Assembly: GCA_028671895.1 (NCBI GenBank)
Contig: CM053801.1
Location: forward strand, 40,862,836 to 40,926,835
From: Oenanthe sinensis
Taxonomy: Eukaryota; Streptophyta; Magnoliopsida; Apiales; Apiaceae
Direction of reading: 5' to 3'
DNA: 64,000 nt
This document shows positions 1 to 11,762 of this stretch, one piece after another; the stretch's first letter is position 1, and the number at the start of each line of letters is the position of its first letter. The notes below the pieces were generated by a model. That model saw only the letters and a program-made list of their open reading frames with translations, was not told where the DNA came from and did no database searches. Made by a program: the position numbers and the translations under genes.

Positions 1-135
1 CCTTGACATATTTATTGACATCCTGCCATATCCTCTACCAAAACCAATCTTTCGCCATTCGCAGGTATGTTTTTAATTCTCCTGAATGCCCCTCAACTGG
101 TGAGTCGTGGTATTCTTTGAGGAGCTTGGGAATGA
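1..135 (-). pseudogene. gypsy integrase N-terminal fragment (HHCC region)
   Basis: Minus-strand translation gives KEYHDSPVEGHSG followed by a tract ending in QDVNKYVK. This matches the integrase HHCC zinc-finger region of Ty3/gypsy pol, where YHDSPVEGHSG precedes the CxxC pair. A stop codon falls after DWFW, and the CxxC pair would lie off the left edge. Confidence 0.75.
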
Positions 136-400
136 AAGAGGAAGTTTTGAGCCAGACGCAAGGGGTGTAGGACACGGCTTGGAGTCTTGCATATGAGTGC
201 GAGTAAGCAGATCCAAGGTGTATTTAGTCTGAGTCAAGACTAGAGCAGTCGATATACGTTTGGCTTCGATTTCCAAGCAAGAAGATCACCAAGATCTTTC
301 ATGGAGAAGTGCGTACCCAGTCGCTGAATGAGTCTCGGTATTCGTTTTGGCCTCCGCTCTAGCAAAGGAACAAGATCTGGATTTTACTAGGGCGAGCGCA
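135..400 (-). pseudogene. Ty1/copia pol fragment inside the gypsy remnant
   Basis: Minus-strand frames contain LIQRLG, then MKDLGDL, then IEAKR and LTQTKYTLDLL followed by SKPCPTPLASGSKLPLS. This series is diagnostic of the end of copia reverse transcriptase (LIQxLG, KDLGxLxYFLGIE, LSQxKYxxDLL, xxPxPTPM). At least one frameshift separates the blocks. The junction with gypsy integrase is near 130-145. The other edge is unclear and lies before about 460, where gypsy RNase H resumes. Confidence 0.7.
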
Positions 401-459
401 GTTTACTATGAGATTATTGCTCTGTGTTTGTACATTAGTCGCCCTCCTACCACGGCAAA

Positions 460-1735
460 CTATTCAAATTGCCCTTTATTGCTGTTCACTTCCTGTTGCA
501 GGTGACTGATGAAAGGATCGTGTTCCATTTCCTTAAATAGGTCAACCCAGTTTATAGTACAGGTGGTAAGCATTTGGTTCAAAACCACTTCCCCTTCTGT
601 TTTCCTCGATAGGGCGTCCGCTACTCGATTGGACGAACCTGTCTTATAGATAATTTCAAAATCAAAAGCCATTAACTTACTCACCCATTTCTGATAATTT
701 GCCCCTACTTCCCGTTGTTGCATAATATACCGTAGGCTTTGCTGATCAGTGTGGATGCAGAAGTGTCATCCCAATAAATAATGCTTCCATTTAAGAATAG
801 CTAAACAGATGGCGATCAACTCTTTTTCATATATTGATCCTTGTTCTGGGACCTAAAATTTTGCTAAAAAAGGCGATGGGTCGGTTCCTTTACATCAAAA
901 CAGCCCCCACGTCATACCCCGAGGCGTCAGTTTCCACTATGAAGGGTATAGTAAAATCTGGCATGGCTAGCACCGGGGATGTTACCATGGCCTGTTTAAG
1001 TTGTTCAAATGCATCTGTTGCCTCCAATGACCATCCAAACTGATCTTTCTTAAGTTGTTCTGTAAGCGGTTGAGCTATTTGAGCATAATGTGCAATGAAT
1101 TTGCGATAGTACCCAGTCAAACCCAAAAACCCATGTAACTCTCGTAGATTCGCCGATTTTGCCCAATCAACCATGGCCTATACTTTGCTCAAATTTGCTG
1201 CTACCCCCCTCTTTTGAAATTACATGTCCCAAATATTCTAATCTCTCCCTCCCAAACTCACACTTTTTAAAATTAACTACCAGGTGATGGTTGTGGAGAG
1301 TTTGTAAAACTACTGCCACATGACCAGTGTGTGTTTCCTTGGTAGGACTATACACTAAAATGTCATCAAAAAACACAAGCACGAACTTCCGAAGTTAAGG
1401 TTTGAATATTTCATTCATGAGAGATTGAAACGTGGAGGGAGCATTGGACAACCCGAATGGCATTACCAAAAATTCGTAGTGTCCTTCATGCGTGCAAAAT
1501 GCCGTCTTATGCACATCTTCCTCTCTAACCCCCCTTATCTGGTGATATCCAGCCTTGAGGTCTAATTTGCTGAATACCTTCGGCCCGTATAACTCATCTA
1601 ATTGTTCGTCTATCATAGGGATCAGGAATTTATCGGGTACAGTCTCTTTGTTGAGGGCCCTATAGTCTACACAAAATCGCCAAGACCCATCTTTCTTTTT
1701 AATAAGACCCGCTGACTTTGACCACAGCCTCCCCC
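460..1735 (-). pseudogene. gypsy pol remnant: reverse transcriptase and RNase H
   Basis: On the minus strand, reverse transcriptase begins near 1735 with SKSAGLIKKKDGSWRFCVDY, runs through SKLDLKAGYHQIR and FLVMPFGLSNAPSTFQ (1616-1395), and reaches the catalytic block as VFFDDILVYS (1382 downward), where the usual YxDD tyrosine is F. The connection domain reads LRGFLGLTGYYRKFI-like (1174-890). RNase H ends with NRVADALSRK at 723-460. The blocks sit in different frames separated by stops, so no polyprotein can be made. Confidence 0.85.
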
Positions 1736-1789
1736 AAACAGGGTACCCTTACCACCACATCCCACCCCTTCGCTTGCTAACTTATGAAA

Positions 1790-2116
1790 CCCACTACCGC
1801 CGAATGATATAGAGTGTAAATTTTTGAGAGATGTTACCGTCGACCGCATCTCCGATTGAAACTCCTCTTGCTGTTTGTGTAGTTCTCCGATTAGGGCTTC
1901 GTTATTCTCTCTTGCCCTATCAACTCGGATCTGTAGCTTCTGGGTAACTTGATCTAAGGTGGAAGTGATTTGGGTAATGTGGGATTTCTGCATCTCGGTG
2001 GTTGCTTGATTGACAGCCGCCGTCACCTCTTCCGCCATTGAACGTCTTAGATCTGCAACGGCTTCCTTTACTTGATTGATTCGCTGTGCTTGACGTGTCT
2101 GTGGTTGTGGGGCCAT
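1790..2116 (-). pseudogene. gypsy gag N-terminal fragment
   Basis: A minus-strand ATG at 2116 lies just inside the primer-binding site and starts an alanine- and glutamine-rich, coiled-coil-like polypeptide (MAPQPQTRQAQRIN...) of the kind that begins plant gypsy gag proteins. After roughly 100 codons it runs straight into reverse-transcriptase sequence, leaving out the capsid domain, zinc knuckle and protease. Confidence 0.6.
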
Positions 2117-2124
2117 GACTGAAA

Positions 2125-2136
2125 GCTCTGATACCA
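2125..2136 (-). other. primer-binding site (initiator-Met tRNA)
   Basis: The minus strand reads TGGTATCAGAGC, the standard plant primer-binding site complementary to the 3' end of initiator-Met tRNA. It lies four bases inside the LTR end and just upstream of the gag ATG. Confidence 0.9.
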
Positions 2137-2140
2137 GATT

Positions 2141-2533
2141 TGTAATGCACTGAAAGGCTATTTACGATGCTAAACGGATACAACCAAACAATAACTCAGG
2201 AAGTAATAATTGTATAACTAATAAGAAGTTTACTGAGGACTCATACGATAATATTGATTCAACTACCAGGCCTTCGAGTCGCCTGGATAACTTCTACTCA
2301 ACCACAAAGGTTTACAAAGACAATATTCAGCATACCCCAAATTACTCATCCCTTCACAACCTTATCTAACCCTTCTTTTGTTGCAATTACTTATTTACCC
2401 TTATTATTCTTGAAACGACGTCGTACATATGTGACTGCATTATATGGCTTGTCTCTGGTACTTTACTTTGAGGCATTGCATACCCATATCAAGCCTGCAT
2501 TGTGCTACTTTCTTTTCTATATACAGTTGAACA
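2141..2533 (-). repeat. gypsy LTR (5' LTR of the minus-strand element)
   Basis: On the minus strand the LTR starts TGTTCAACTG (at 2533) and ends GTGCATTACA (at 2141), giving the TG...CA ends expected of an LTR next to the primer-binding site. Length is 393 bp. Its partner LTR is outside the window, so the age of the insertion cannot be judged. Confidence 0.75.
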
Positions 2534-2535
2534 AT

Positions 2536-2873
2536 CAGTGGTGAATCTAGACATAATTTTCAGTGGGGGCACTATATATAAAAAAGGAGTTATTACCTCA
2601 AGGAAGGATCGACAGGCCCCAACTTCAAACATGCATAATATTAATTTTTGATATACTGAAATATTAAAATTAATTATAAATTTCTATTTTATTTTGTAAG
2701 TTTCATATTTTATTAGATCAAATTTGTCTTTTAATTATTGCGTTATTGATTCAGTGGGGGCACATATCTTTTTTTAGTGGGGCACCTAGTTAAGTCTTCA
2801 AATTTTTTCTCTTATAGTCCAAAACTTGAGTGGGGGCCTATCCCCCACTGGACGCACTATGCATTCGCCCCTG
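2536..2873. mobile_element. non-autonomous hAT element (MITE) with 8-bp target duplication
   Basis: The ends are CAGTGGTGAATC and GCATTCGCCCCTG; the second, reverse-complemented, is CAGGGGCGAATGC, an imperfect terminal inverted repeat of hAT type. Both sides carry the same 8 bases, TGAACAAT (2528-2535 and 2874-2881), the duplication length made by hAT transposases. The 338-bp AT-rich interior has no coding capacity. The target site straddles the outer end of the gypsy LTR, so this insertion came after the gypsy one. Confidence 0.9.
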
Positions 2874-3073
2874 TGAACAATCTAGTGTAATTAATTTTTT
2901 TAACAGCTAAGGGTAAAAAGTTGATATATATCCAATGAGCATAGAAGTTAACAATAAATGTTGTGAATGACGCTTATCAGCTATGTACCTTGGTGCAATA
3001 TTTGAGCATGCTACTTATCCTTTTTTTTAATGTGAGAAATTACTAATATCAGTTAAACCTTCTGTATTGCTAG

Positions 3074-6000
3074 GCTGCTGTATATGCAGAATTTCGTAGA
3101 GACTGGGTTGAAGCATTGAGGTTGTATGAGGATGCCTATCGTGTGCTACGGGAGGTATTGCATATGCGAGTCCTTATTACTAAATATACCTCTGCTCTAG
3201 ATGACCTCTTTTATTTTTATGTTATCTTGTGGCCTGATGGCAAATTGGTATTCATATATTGTTAAATAGGATTGTGAAAATTTCCTTCAAGAGATTTTAT
3301 TGTGGAATGGATAATTTGTTTTCAAACAATATGAACCGCTCTTTTCAGTCTAGGAAATATCTGGTGTAAACATGTTATTATCGTATTTGGTAACACAGAT
3401 ATGTCTATTAGCATAGTGTCATAAAATAACACAGCGTGTTGAATGTTAGAGTAAGCTGATATATGTCCTAATTATAAATAATGCATTTATATTTTGGCTG
3501 ATTGTCTGTTTGGGTGATACATAAATATTAATTAGAAAGCTAACTTGTATGAGAATAAAAGTTGAACTGCAAGTATGCAAGTACAAGTGTTCAACCTGTA
3601 GTAGGATGCATTCTTTTCAATATTTGAGTGTTATATAGAAAGAGAACTTCGATAGGGAAACTCTCTAATTCTGATTCAATTGGATTTAGTCATTGGTCTG
3701 GATTATTATTAATTTATTATTGACTGACATAGGAAAGTAAGACCATGGTTGTGAAATCAACCAGACACTTTTATTTGTTAAAAAAAATGGTCCATTTAGA
3801 GAGTGTCACTGAGATTTAAAATTGCTGACATGGTATATTTCCTTGGGTAGATCAGTGTGTCGTTTAAATACGATCAAGGTAATGCCATCTGAACTGTTTT
3901 AGATGCCCTTTCTCAATATCATGATAAACTGGAAGAACAAGGAAGAGATGTATGAATGAGGTATAATGAGTGTTATGTATATTATCTTTAGTCTCTGTTT
4001 GTATATATAGTGGACCGTGCTGAGAATCTATAATTTCCTGCATCGTGTGAATGGTTTGTATTAGGGAAGAGGATTAAGAATGTGTTTATGGATGCGAAGT
4101 TTATGTGGACTAGTGGGAATGAGGTTTACTATTTAGTTTGATGCAACTTCAGTCCTTACTGTTTTAGAGAAATCTGCAACTTCAGTCCTTACTGTTTTAG
4201 AGAAATCTGCATAGTTTTTTTAATGCACGATAAATAAACTTCCCAATATTTAAGCACATAACCAACAATTGAGTTGATTCGTGCCGTAACCTAATTGTTC
4301 AGGGCTTGCAGTTTTTTTTATATCAATAGGAATTTTCTATATTTTGAAACTTTTTGCACATTTATCAATCTGTAGATGATTGGGACATCAACAAGAATGC
4401 CGCCAATTCAACGCTTAGTCGAGATTAAATTTGTTGCAGAGCAGTTGAGCTTCAAAATATCAACCTTGCTATTGCACGGTGGGAAGATTACAGAAGCAAT
4501 TATGTGGTTCCGTCAGCACAATGTTGCTTATAGTAAGCTTGTGGGTTCTACGGAAGTGACTTTTCTTCATTGGGAATGGCTGAGCAGACAGTTTTTAGTT
4601 TTTGCTGAACTACTTGAAACAAGTTCAGCAGCCGCAAACAGCATTTCTTCTCCAGTTGTTTCTGGCGCTGCTGATAAACCAACCGAGTGGGAGTTCTATC
4701 CATCTCACTACTATCAGGTAAAGGGACTTGCCTTGTAAGTTTAGCTGAACTTGTACTTTATCATGCTGTAATTTTTTGTAATTACATGCGAATCAACATA
4801 GTCATATAATGTCATGACTCGTGACCTCAATTTATAACATTGTAAGCCCTCACAAATTCTATTTTACAGTTCTATTCTAGATTCTTGAATTGTTAATGTG
4901 CTTTGAACACACAAATTGAAACCCTTGATTGTCACTAGCTCTGCATCTATAATCTCTGACAGTGTCGGAGTCTCTCTGAGTTTGAAGTATTGGTCCTGCC
5001 AATTTTTTTTACTCCAGAAAGTAAAATCTCTTATATCCTGCATTTTTGTGCTAGGTTTAGGTTTACCTGAAACTTGTTGTTACCATTTAAAAAAATGTAA
5101 TCCCCATATTACCTTATTAAGAGTTGGTTGGCTGTGGAGTCAACACATTTTAATTATATGAAAGTTGATTAGATTACTTACGTTATTTATATTAATAAAA
5201 AACATTAAGCTTGAATTTCTATCCCGTGTATGGGAAGACATGGTAGTTTTCGAAAGTGCAATCAGTGGGTGATTGGGAATGATCATCGATATATTAATGA
5301 TAGATTTACATTGTGTAACCACTACTGGTGAAAAAAAGTTATTCATATAATATATAATATGAAAAGTTTGAAATGCATGATGCAGATAAGAAACCTAGGA
5401 TCTGTGACTGCTCTCATCTTGCTAGCATGTTGGTGCTCTTTTTTTGGCCTTAATATCCACATGATATGATGTAGCTCATATTTCATTGTACCATGTCACA
5501 TCGTTCATTTTAAGTTCATTTTTGTAATATTCACATCCAATACTTACGAGGGAAACATTAGAAATAAGTTACTACTAATTAATAATTAATAGTGCTGTTT
5601 AGATATAAGTTATCGACAATTAAATAATTCTGGTCGTCAGGGTTTAGCTAATCAGACAAGTAGACAACATGATTACCGTCCGAGTACCCTCAAAACATTA
5701 CTCACTGTCACATGTCTATTACCAATTATTTAATCCGAACTGGATATCCTCGAAGCCAAGTACAAGATTGTTTTGCTAGTTTAGCTCTATACTATTTTTG
5801 GAATTATGGTGGGATGTTAGACATCTTTTTTTTTATGTTTATGTTTCTTGTTTGAATTGAAGGTTACTAAATCTTTTCTTATTCATTTATTATTAAATAA
5901 TCTATATACCCTACAGTAAAAAAGTTAATACATCTGTATTTATATCAACTATTAATATTCATTAATTATGAGCATATGTATAATTAATTTTTCTATAATG

Positions 6001-9000
6001 AAGTTTCTAATATCTTTAAACCCTAATTAGTAGTTAAGAACTTAAGATTAGTTTTATTTAAAAAAAGCATACAAAAAAGCAATAAACTAAATAGTATCTT
6101 TATATATATAAATTAATTGTAAATAGGTATTTTAGTTGTATTAAGTAAGTAGATTATTAGGAATATTCGTATATTATAATAGTAAAATAAAGAAGAATTT
6201 GTTCCTTTTAACTAGGATTTCACTTACTCTCTAAGTCCTAAGATTTCTCTATGAACTCTTGTAATACTAATTTATTATATAAAGATCATGATTTGATATT
6301 AGTGGAAAAATCTGAGAATTTATATGGGACTCTACGGATTCTCTGCGGAAATGGGTTTTTATCCTTGTTTTGAACCCTTTTATTTTTCCACCTTGTTCTA
6401 CATAGTAATAGTAATCTGGTAACTCATTTGATTCTTGTTCTCTAAAAAAGATTTCTATGATTCGGTTCTGTTTGATCTGAATATGCAGTAGGGCTTGCTA
6501 AATTTTATCAAGAACATAACATTTAAACAATTGAGTGTTATATAAAAGAAAATTACTTGCGAGTTAAAACCTGCAAAAAGATAATTATAGGAAAAGAAAT
6601 GGAGAGAAGTGGACTGAGGTGCATGCTTCCATTTGTAGTGAGAAAGTTGCAACCTCCTATGCTTTATCTGGGACTTGTGAGCAAAGAGAATGTATTATAG
6701 TCGTATTTCGTAATACATATAATATACCATCAGCATCACTTTCACAAAGCAATGGACAAATTTGATATACCCACCAAAAACTTTTCGTCTTTCTACAGAG
6801 TTGTATACTTGTATATGCATGTAAAGTTGTAGATAATAATGTCATCCACTCCTTTACATGAGGTTGAGGGTTCAAGCTTTTTCTTAAGGCAAGGTTTTTT
6901 TTTTTGGGGGGGGGGGGCATCCTAAAAAAACCATGTAGTCCCTACATAAGCACTTTCAAACACCAAACTTGAACGGTTACTATACAGTATATGCTGATTT
7001 CCCAGATTTGGCTCTGGAAGTTTTGGATTGGAGGGAGAGGGAGTACATAAACTGAAACAATGTCGTTCTTTTTTGTCTTTGGTCTTAGACGTGGTGCAAT
7101 TATTTGCATTTTAGTCACTTGTATTTATTTTACTACACTGTTCAACTGATCTTTGGTTTCCATCCTTCAAACTTGGCGCCTTGGCAGACTGCCAATTCCT
7201 GAGATTTGTAGGGAATAAACTTGCCCTAGTTAGAGTAATTTTCTCATTCTTGTCTGTGTTTTGTGGTTTGCCTTTCTCCACTTGCTTATGTTCTTGCAGT
7301 AATATAGTAAATTCTCTTGGAAAGATGTAAACTAATTTGGGGTTTTGTGTCTGCATCTTATCCTGGATCAGGCAGCTGCTCAGTATTTGATGGAGAAGAG
7401 ATCTTGTCTTGAATTTGGGTTATCTATGTTCGACAGTAGCAATGATGTTGATGGGAATTGTGACTCTGTGGTACCTTCTGCTTATGTGGGTCAGTTTGCC
7501 CAGTTACTGGAGCATGGAGATACATTTGAAATGCATCCGTAAGTTTATTCAAATTTTACTTGTCGTTTTTATTTCATTTTTACTGCAGTCTCAAATATAA
7601 CAGCTTTGATCTGCTTGTGCAGACTAACTGATGAAGAATACACCCGTTATGCTCTATCTGAAGGCAAAAGGTTCCAGGATTCCTTTGAAATCATCGCTCT
7701 GTTGAAAAAATCTTATGAAGCATACAAAAATATGAAAGCCCATAGACTTGCCTGTCATTGTGGGTTCCAGATGGCTAGAGAACATTATACTATGAGTGAA
7801 TTTGATAGTGCCATACAACTTTTTGATGATGTTGCAAATCTTTATAGACAAGAGGGATGGGTTGATTTGTTATGGGAAGTCTTAGGTTATTTACGAGAGT
7901 GCTCAAGGAAGCTTGGCTCGGTGCAAGGTTTTATAGAGTACTCACTTGAAATGGCAGCACTTCCGGTATCAACTATATCTAGTCCTCGGTCTTTTAAAGA
8001 TTGTGGTCCAGCTGGTCCTGCAAGTCTCCCACAGAGGGAAGTGATACACAAGGAAGTCTTTGGGCTTATTAGAGAAGAGTCAGGAATCCCATCAAACAAA
8101 GATAATAGTATTCTCCAAATTAGTGGTAATTGGCCCGTTCATCTCGAGATTGATCTTGTCAGTCCTCTTAGAGTGATACTTCTTGCCTCAGTTGCTTTCC
8201 ATGAACAAGTAGTTAAGCCTGACGTGCCAACGTCTATTACAATGTCGCTCCTTTCACAATTACCCCATACTATTGAGATCGACCAATTAGAGATCCAGTT
8301 CAATCAATCTGAGTGTAACTTTATCATTGTGAATGGTCAGAGGCTTCAATCAGCCGCAATTTCCAATATTCAACCAGGTCATCGTGTGGAGACTGCTCCT
8401 TCTTTGTCACTTGCGACAAACAAATGGCTGAGGTTGACTTATGACATTAAATCTGGTACGGATCTTGTACATTCTGTAATTGGTTGGCTCAGTTATAGTC
8501 TTTGTGCTGGTTGGAATAAAACTAAGATAAATAAAACATAATGGCCCGTAAAAAGTAACTCATGTTGGCGAACTATTGTGTTGCAGACTTGCATTATGAA
8601 GTATTACTGTATTACTAAATCCATCCATATCAAAGTTTCTCAATTTTGTTGTATCGACGTATTAGTTTCCTCGATATTGCTAGATTCTGTAAATGTAGGG
8701 ACACTTTCGTATTATTCAACCCAGTATTTATTAAACTCGCATCTAGCTTTCCTTGATAAGGTTGTATTTTCAAGTCTTTTATTGCATATATAAATTTTTA
8801 AGTTATATTTCATGAGATCCATAATTCTTTTTTTTTTGTGCCCTTGACCTGTTATTACCAAGAGGAGAGGGTTATCAGATAGGCTATGCCTTGTGTTAGC
8901 CGGACTTGGGTATGGGTGTCCGAACGGGTGCGGATCAAGTGTCAGATTTTTAGTTTTAAAATCAGAATTCTTGGATTGGATCAAAAATTGGACACAGGTT

Positions 9001-11762
9001 CAGGGACTTGGCAATAAGTCTAACAAAAGTTTGATTATATCTATTTCCAATTTAGTTTACATTATAAAAAAGTATCTTCTATCAATAAAATTTATACACG
9101 TGATTATTTGTCACATCCATGGCATAAAATCAAAGGATAACGTAGTAAAAGTTATCTATGGAGCGTACTCTCTAAAAAAAAGTTGTCGTAAGACCTTTTA
9201 CATCATTTTGAACTTAGATTGTTGCAAGATGAAGTGTCTGGTTTCAATATAAAATATCCAACTCGCATATATTGAGATATAATATATAAATATAATATTT
9301 TTGAAGAGGTTTGATGATGAAATTTGTAGTTACTTCCTACAAAAGTTGAAAAGTAGTTTTTGCCTAAAGCATGGGGGGACTTGTTTTCTCTAACAACAGC
9401 TTTTAGGCCAAAAACGTTTTTCAGACAACAGTTCTTGGATTTTACCAAACACCTTACCGACAGCTTTTCAGCAAAAAGTTACTGTAGTTTTCAAAACTGC
9501 AATAGCAATACCAAACGAGACCTAAGTTGATAGAAAAGTCAAGGTTGGAGCTTACTTGTGCAAATTCCATGTAAGAAAGGGACTTGAGATGGAATCTTGA
9601 AATAAAAGAGAGGAAAATCCTAGAAAGAATTGGTGCGCCTTTCTAAGACGCAGCTGAAAAGAGTATCTTTTAACTTTTCTATTTCTGTTTTTGAGTTAAC
9701 TATGTATTGTAAAGAGATGACAAATCATGAGATAGATTGATGTCCTACAGATTATGTGAACCCGCAGTAACAAAATATGAAAGAAATTCGTAGAATATCC
9801 AAAAATAAGAAGTCAATAATATATTAATAATCATCTAGTTTTTCCTCCTCTGATTGGATGGCTAAGACTTCCATGTTCTGTGAGTAGGGGTGATACCCCA
9901 TCAGCATGTGGGTGTGGAATCACCGGCATGAAAATTTTCTGGTTTTTAGGTCACTTTTACATGCTCTAAAAATACTTGTATGATGTATCTAATGCTTCCG
10001 TCTGGTGGTTGGTGTAGTTAGACCAGTTCAACTATTTTCAGTCCACCAATTGATATTATGGGCTGTATATGTTATTGGAATAAGAATATAACCATAGACC
10101 ATAGTTATGGCTTTTTCTTTGAAAACCGAAGTCTAGCTGCCCCCAGTCATTTCGTTTGTATCAAGGCCATGACTTTAGGTGCTTCAGTCCTTTATGCCTT
10201 CTGCACCGTGTAATCTTTCATTATAATGTTAGAATATTTTTGGCATTTTATTGTGCCTTTACCTTATGGTCTCAAAATTTCATGCAGAACAAAGTGGTAA
10301 GCTCGAATGCATTTACGTCATTGCAAGAATTGGAGCTCGTTTCAGTATATGTTGCAGAGCGGAGAGCCCTGCCTCAATGAATGATTTACCACTTTGGAAG
10401 TTTGAAGACCGAGTGGAAAGTTCTCCAACCAAGGATCCTGCTCTTTCATTCTCTGGTCAAAAGGCTACTCAGGTTGAAGAAGCAGAGCCTCAAGTAGATC
10501 TCAAGTTGGGTTCTTCAGGCCCTGCACTGGTTGGAGAGATCTTTTTAGTTCCAGTGATTGTTGCCTCTAAAGGTCACGCCGTCTACTCAGGTGAGATAAA
10601 GATAAACCTGGTGGATACTAGAGTAGGTGGCTTATTGAGTCCAAGGGAAGAAGAGCCTTTTTCTACAGATGACCTTCATGTTGAGCTTCTTGGGATATCT
10701 GGACAAGATGAATCTCAGTCAGACACTGACAGCATCAGAAAAATCCAGCAATCTTTTGGATTGATTTCTGTTCCTTTTTTAAATGACGGAGATTCATGGT
10801 CCTTTAATATTGAAATCAGATGGCATCGCCCCAAACCAGTCATGCTTTATGTGTCATTAGGTTATTCTCCCCAGAGTATTGAACCTGCAGCACCTAAAGT
10901 TCATGTTCACAAAAACTTGCAGATTGAAGGCAAAATTGCTGTAGTTATTAGCCATCGTTATTTGTTTCCATTCCGACGGGATCCTCTCTTGCTTTCAACA
11001 ATTAAACAAGTTGATTCTGATCAGTTAACGTCATTACCCATGAATGAGACTAGTATGCTCATTGCAATAGCTAAGAACTGCACGGAAGTGCCATTGCAGC
11101 TACTGTCAATGACTATTGAGGTAGAGAATGATGACATGGCGAAATTATGCACTGTTAGAGAAGGATGTCAAGAACTTGTGGATCCTGCACTCCTCGTGCC
11201 AGCAGAAGAGTTCAAGAAGGTATTCACTATCACTCCTGAATTAAATCATCCAAAGTTTAAGATGGGTACAGTGTGTTTGAGATGGAGGAGGGAATTCGAA
11301 CCAGGAGAAAAATCTGATTCTTCAACCACTGCAGCCGAGGTTCTGACCAGATACAGACTTCCTGATGTGAAGGTAGAGTTGCCTCCATTAGTTGTGAGTT
11401 TGGAGTGTCCTCCCCATGCCATCCTCGGCAATCCATTCACATATTTTGTCAGAATAAAAAACCAAACGGAACTGTTACAAGAGATCAAATTCTCATTGGC
11501 AGATTCACAGAGCTTCGTGTTAAGTGGACCACACAATGACACGATATTTGTTCTGCCAAAGTCTGAAAAGATTCTTAGTTACAAGCTTGTACCATTAGTC
11601 TGTGGTTCTCAACAGCTTCCTCGAGTTACTGTAACGTCCTTAAGATATGTAACTGGGTTCCAACCCTCCATTGCTGCATCCACTATTTTTGTATTCCCTT
11701 CTACACCTCATTTTGAGTTGAGTGACAGGGCAGAGAAGGTTAAAGAAATCAGTTGCAGCTGA
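3074..11762 (+). CDS. TRAPPC11: TRAPPC11, trafficking protein particle complex subunit 11 (3' five exons)
   Basis: TRAPPC11 is a subunit of the TRAPP complex, which tethers vesicles in ER-Golgi and later traffic. Five exons are visible: 3074-3154, 4376-4717, 7372-7538, 7623-8455 and 10288-11762 (stop TGA). All have GT/AG borders and join in frame to about 965 residues. The opening AAVYAEFRRDWVEALRLYED and the next two exons (LREMIGTSTRMPPIQRLVEI..., AQYLMEKR..., LTDEEYTRYA...) belong to the Foie-gras domain of plant TRAPPC11. The large last exon carries the beta-rich C-terminal region. The plant protein is roughly 1,200 residues, so about 200 N-terminal residues are encoded left of the window. 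No frame is broken and the gene looks intact. The introns are long (1.2, 2.7 and 1.8 kb) because of AT-rich and repetitive DNA. Confidence 0.93.
4143..4208. repeat. perfect 33-bp tandem duplication in a TRAPPC11 intron
   Basis: The unit beginning GCAACTTCAGTCC and ending GAGAAATCT occurs twice back to back with no mismatch, in the intron between 3154 and 4376. It lies about 170 bp before the next exon, near where branch-point and polypyrimidine signals begin. Confidence 0.9.
4718..7371 (+). other. long TRAPPC11 intron, no gene seen
   Basis: This 2.65-kb intron is AT-rich, with stops in all frames and no recognisable transposon ends. Its one oddity is a run of T followed directly by a run of G at about 6895-6917. 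Short open frames here match no family I know. Confidence 0.7.
8456..10287 (+). other. TRAPPC11 intron with transposon-like segments
   Basis: The 1.8-kb intron joins exons in phase 1 (G|AA). The stretch at about 9300-9525 ends in ACCAAACGAGACC and contains CAGCTTTTCAGCAAAAAG-like text, as in plant MITEs whose ends read GGTCTCGTTTGGT on the other strand; the left end could not be fixed. A second repetitive-looking patch lies at about 8890-9010 (GGGTGTCCGAACGGGTGC). Neither has a visible target duplication. Confidence 0.4.

Larger units (their letters stand above)
1..2533 (-). mobile_element. Ty3/gypsy LTR retrotransposon remnant, internally deleted
   Basis: Read on the minus strand, the order is one LTR (2533-2141), a primer-binding site complementary to initiator-Met tRNA (2136-2125), a gag start, reverse transcriptase, RNase H, and the integrase zinc-finger region running off the window at position 1. 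Gag joins almost directly to reverse transcriptase, so most of gag and the protease are missing. Reading frames are broken throughout, so the copy is dead. A piece of copia pol interrupts it at about 135-400. It lies left of the first visible TRAPPC11 exon and antisense to that gene, probably inside an intron. Confidence 0.85.

Noticed and set aside
8893..9252. 119-residue open frame in a TRAPPC11 intron
   Set aside because: Repetitive and AT-rich sequence; on the sense strand of an intron with intact splice sites; no known domain.
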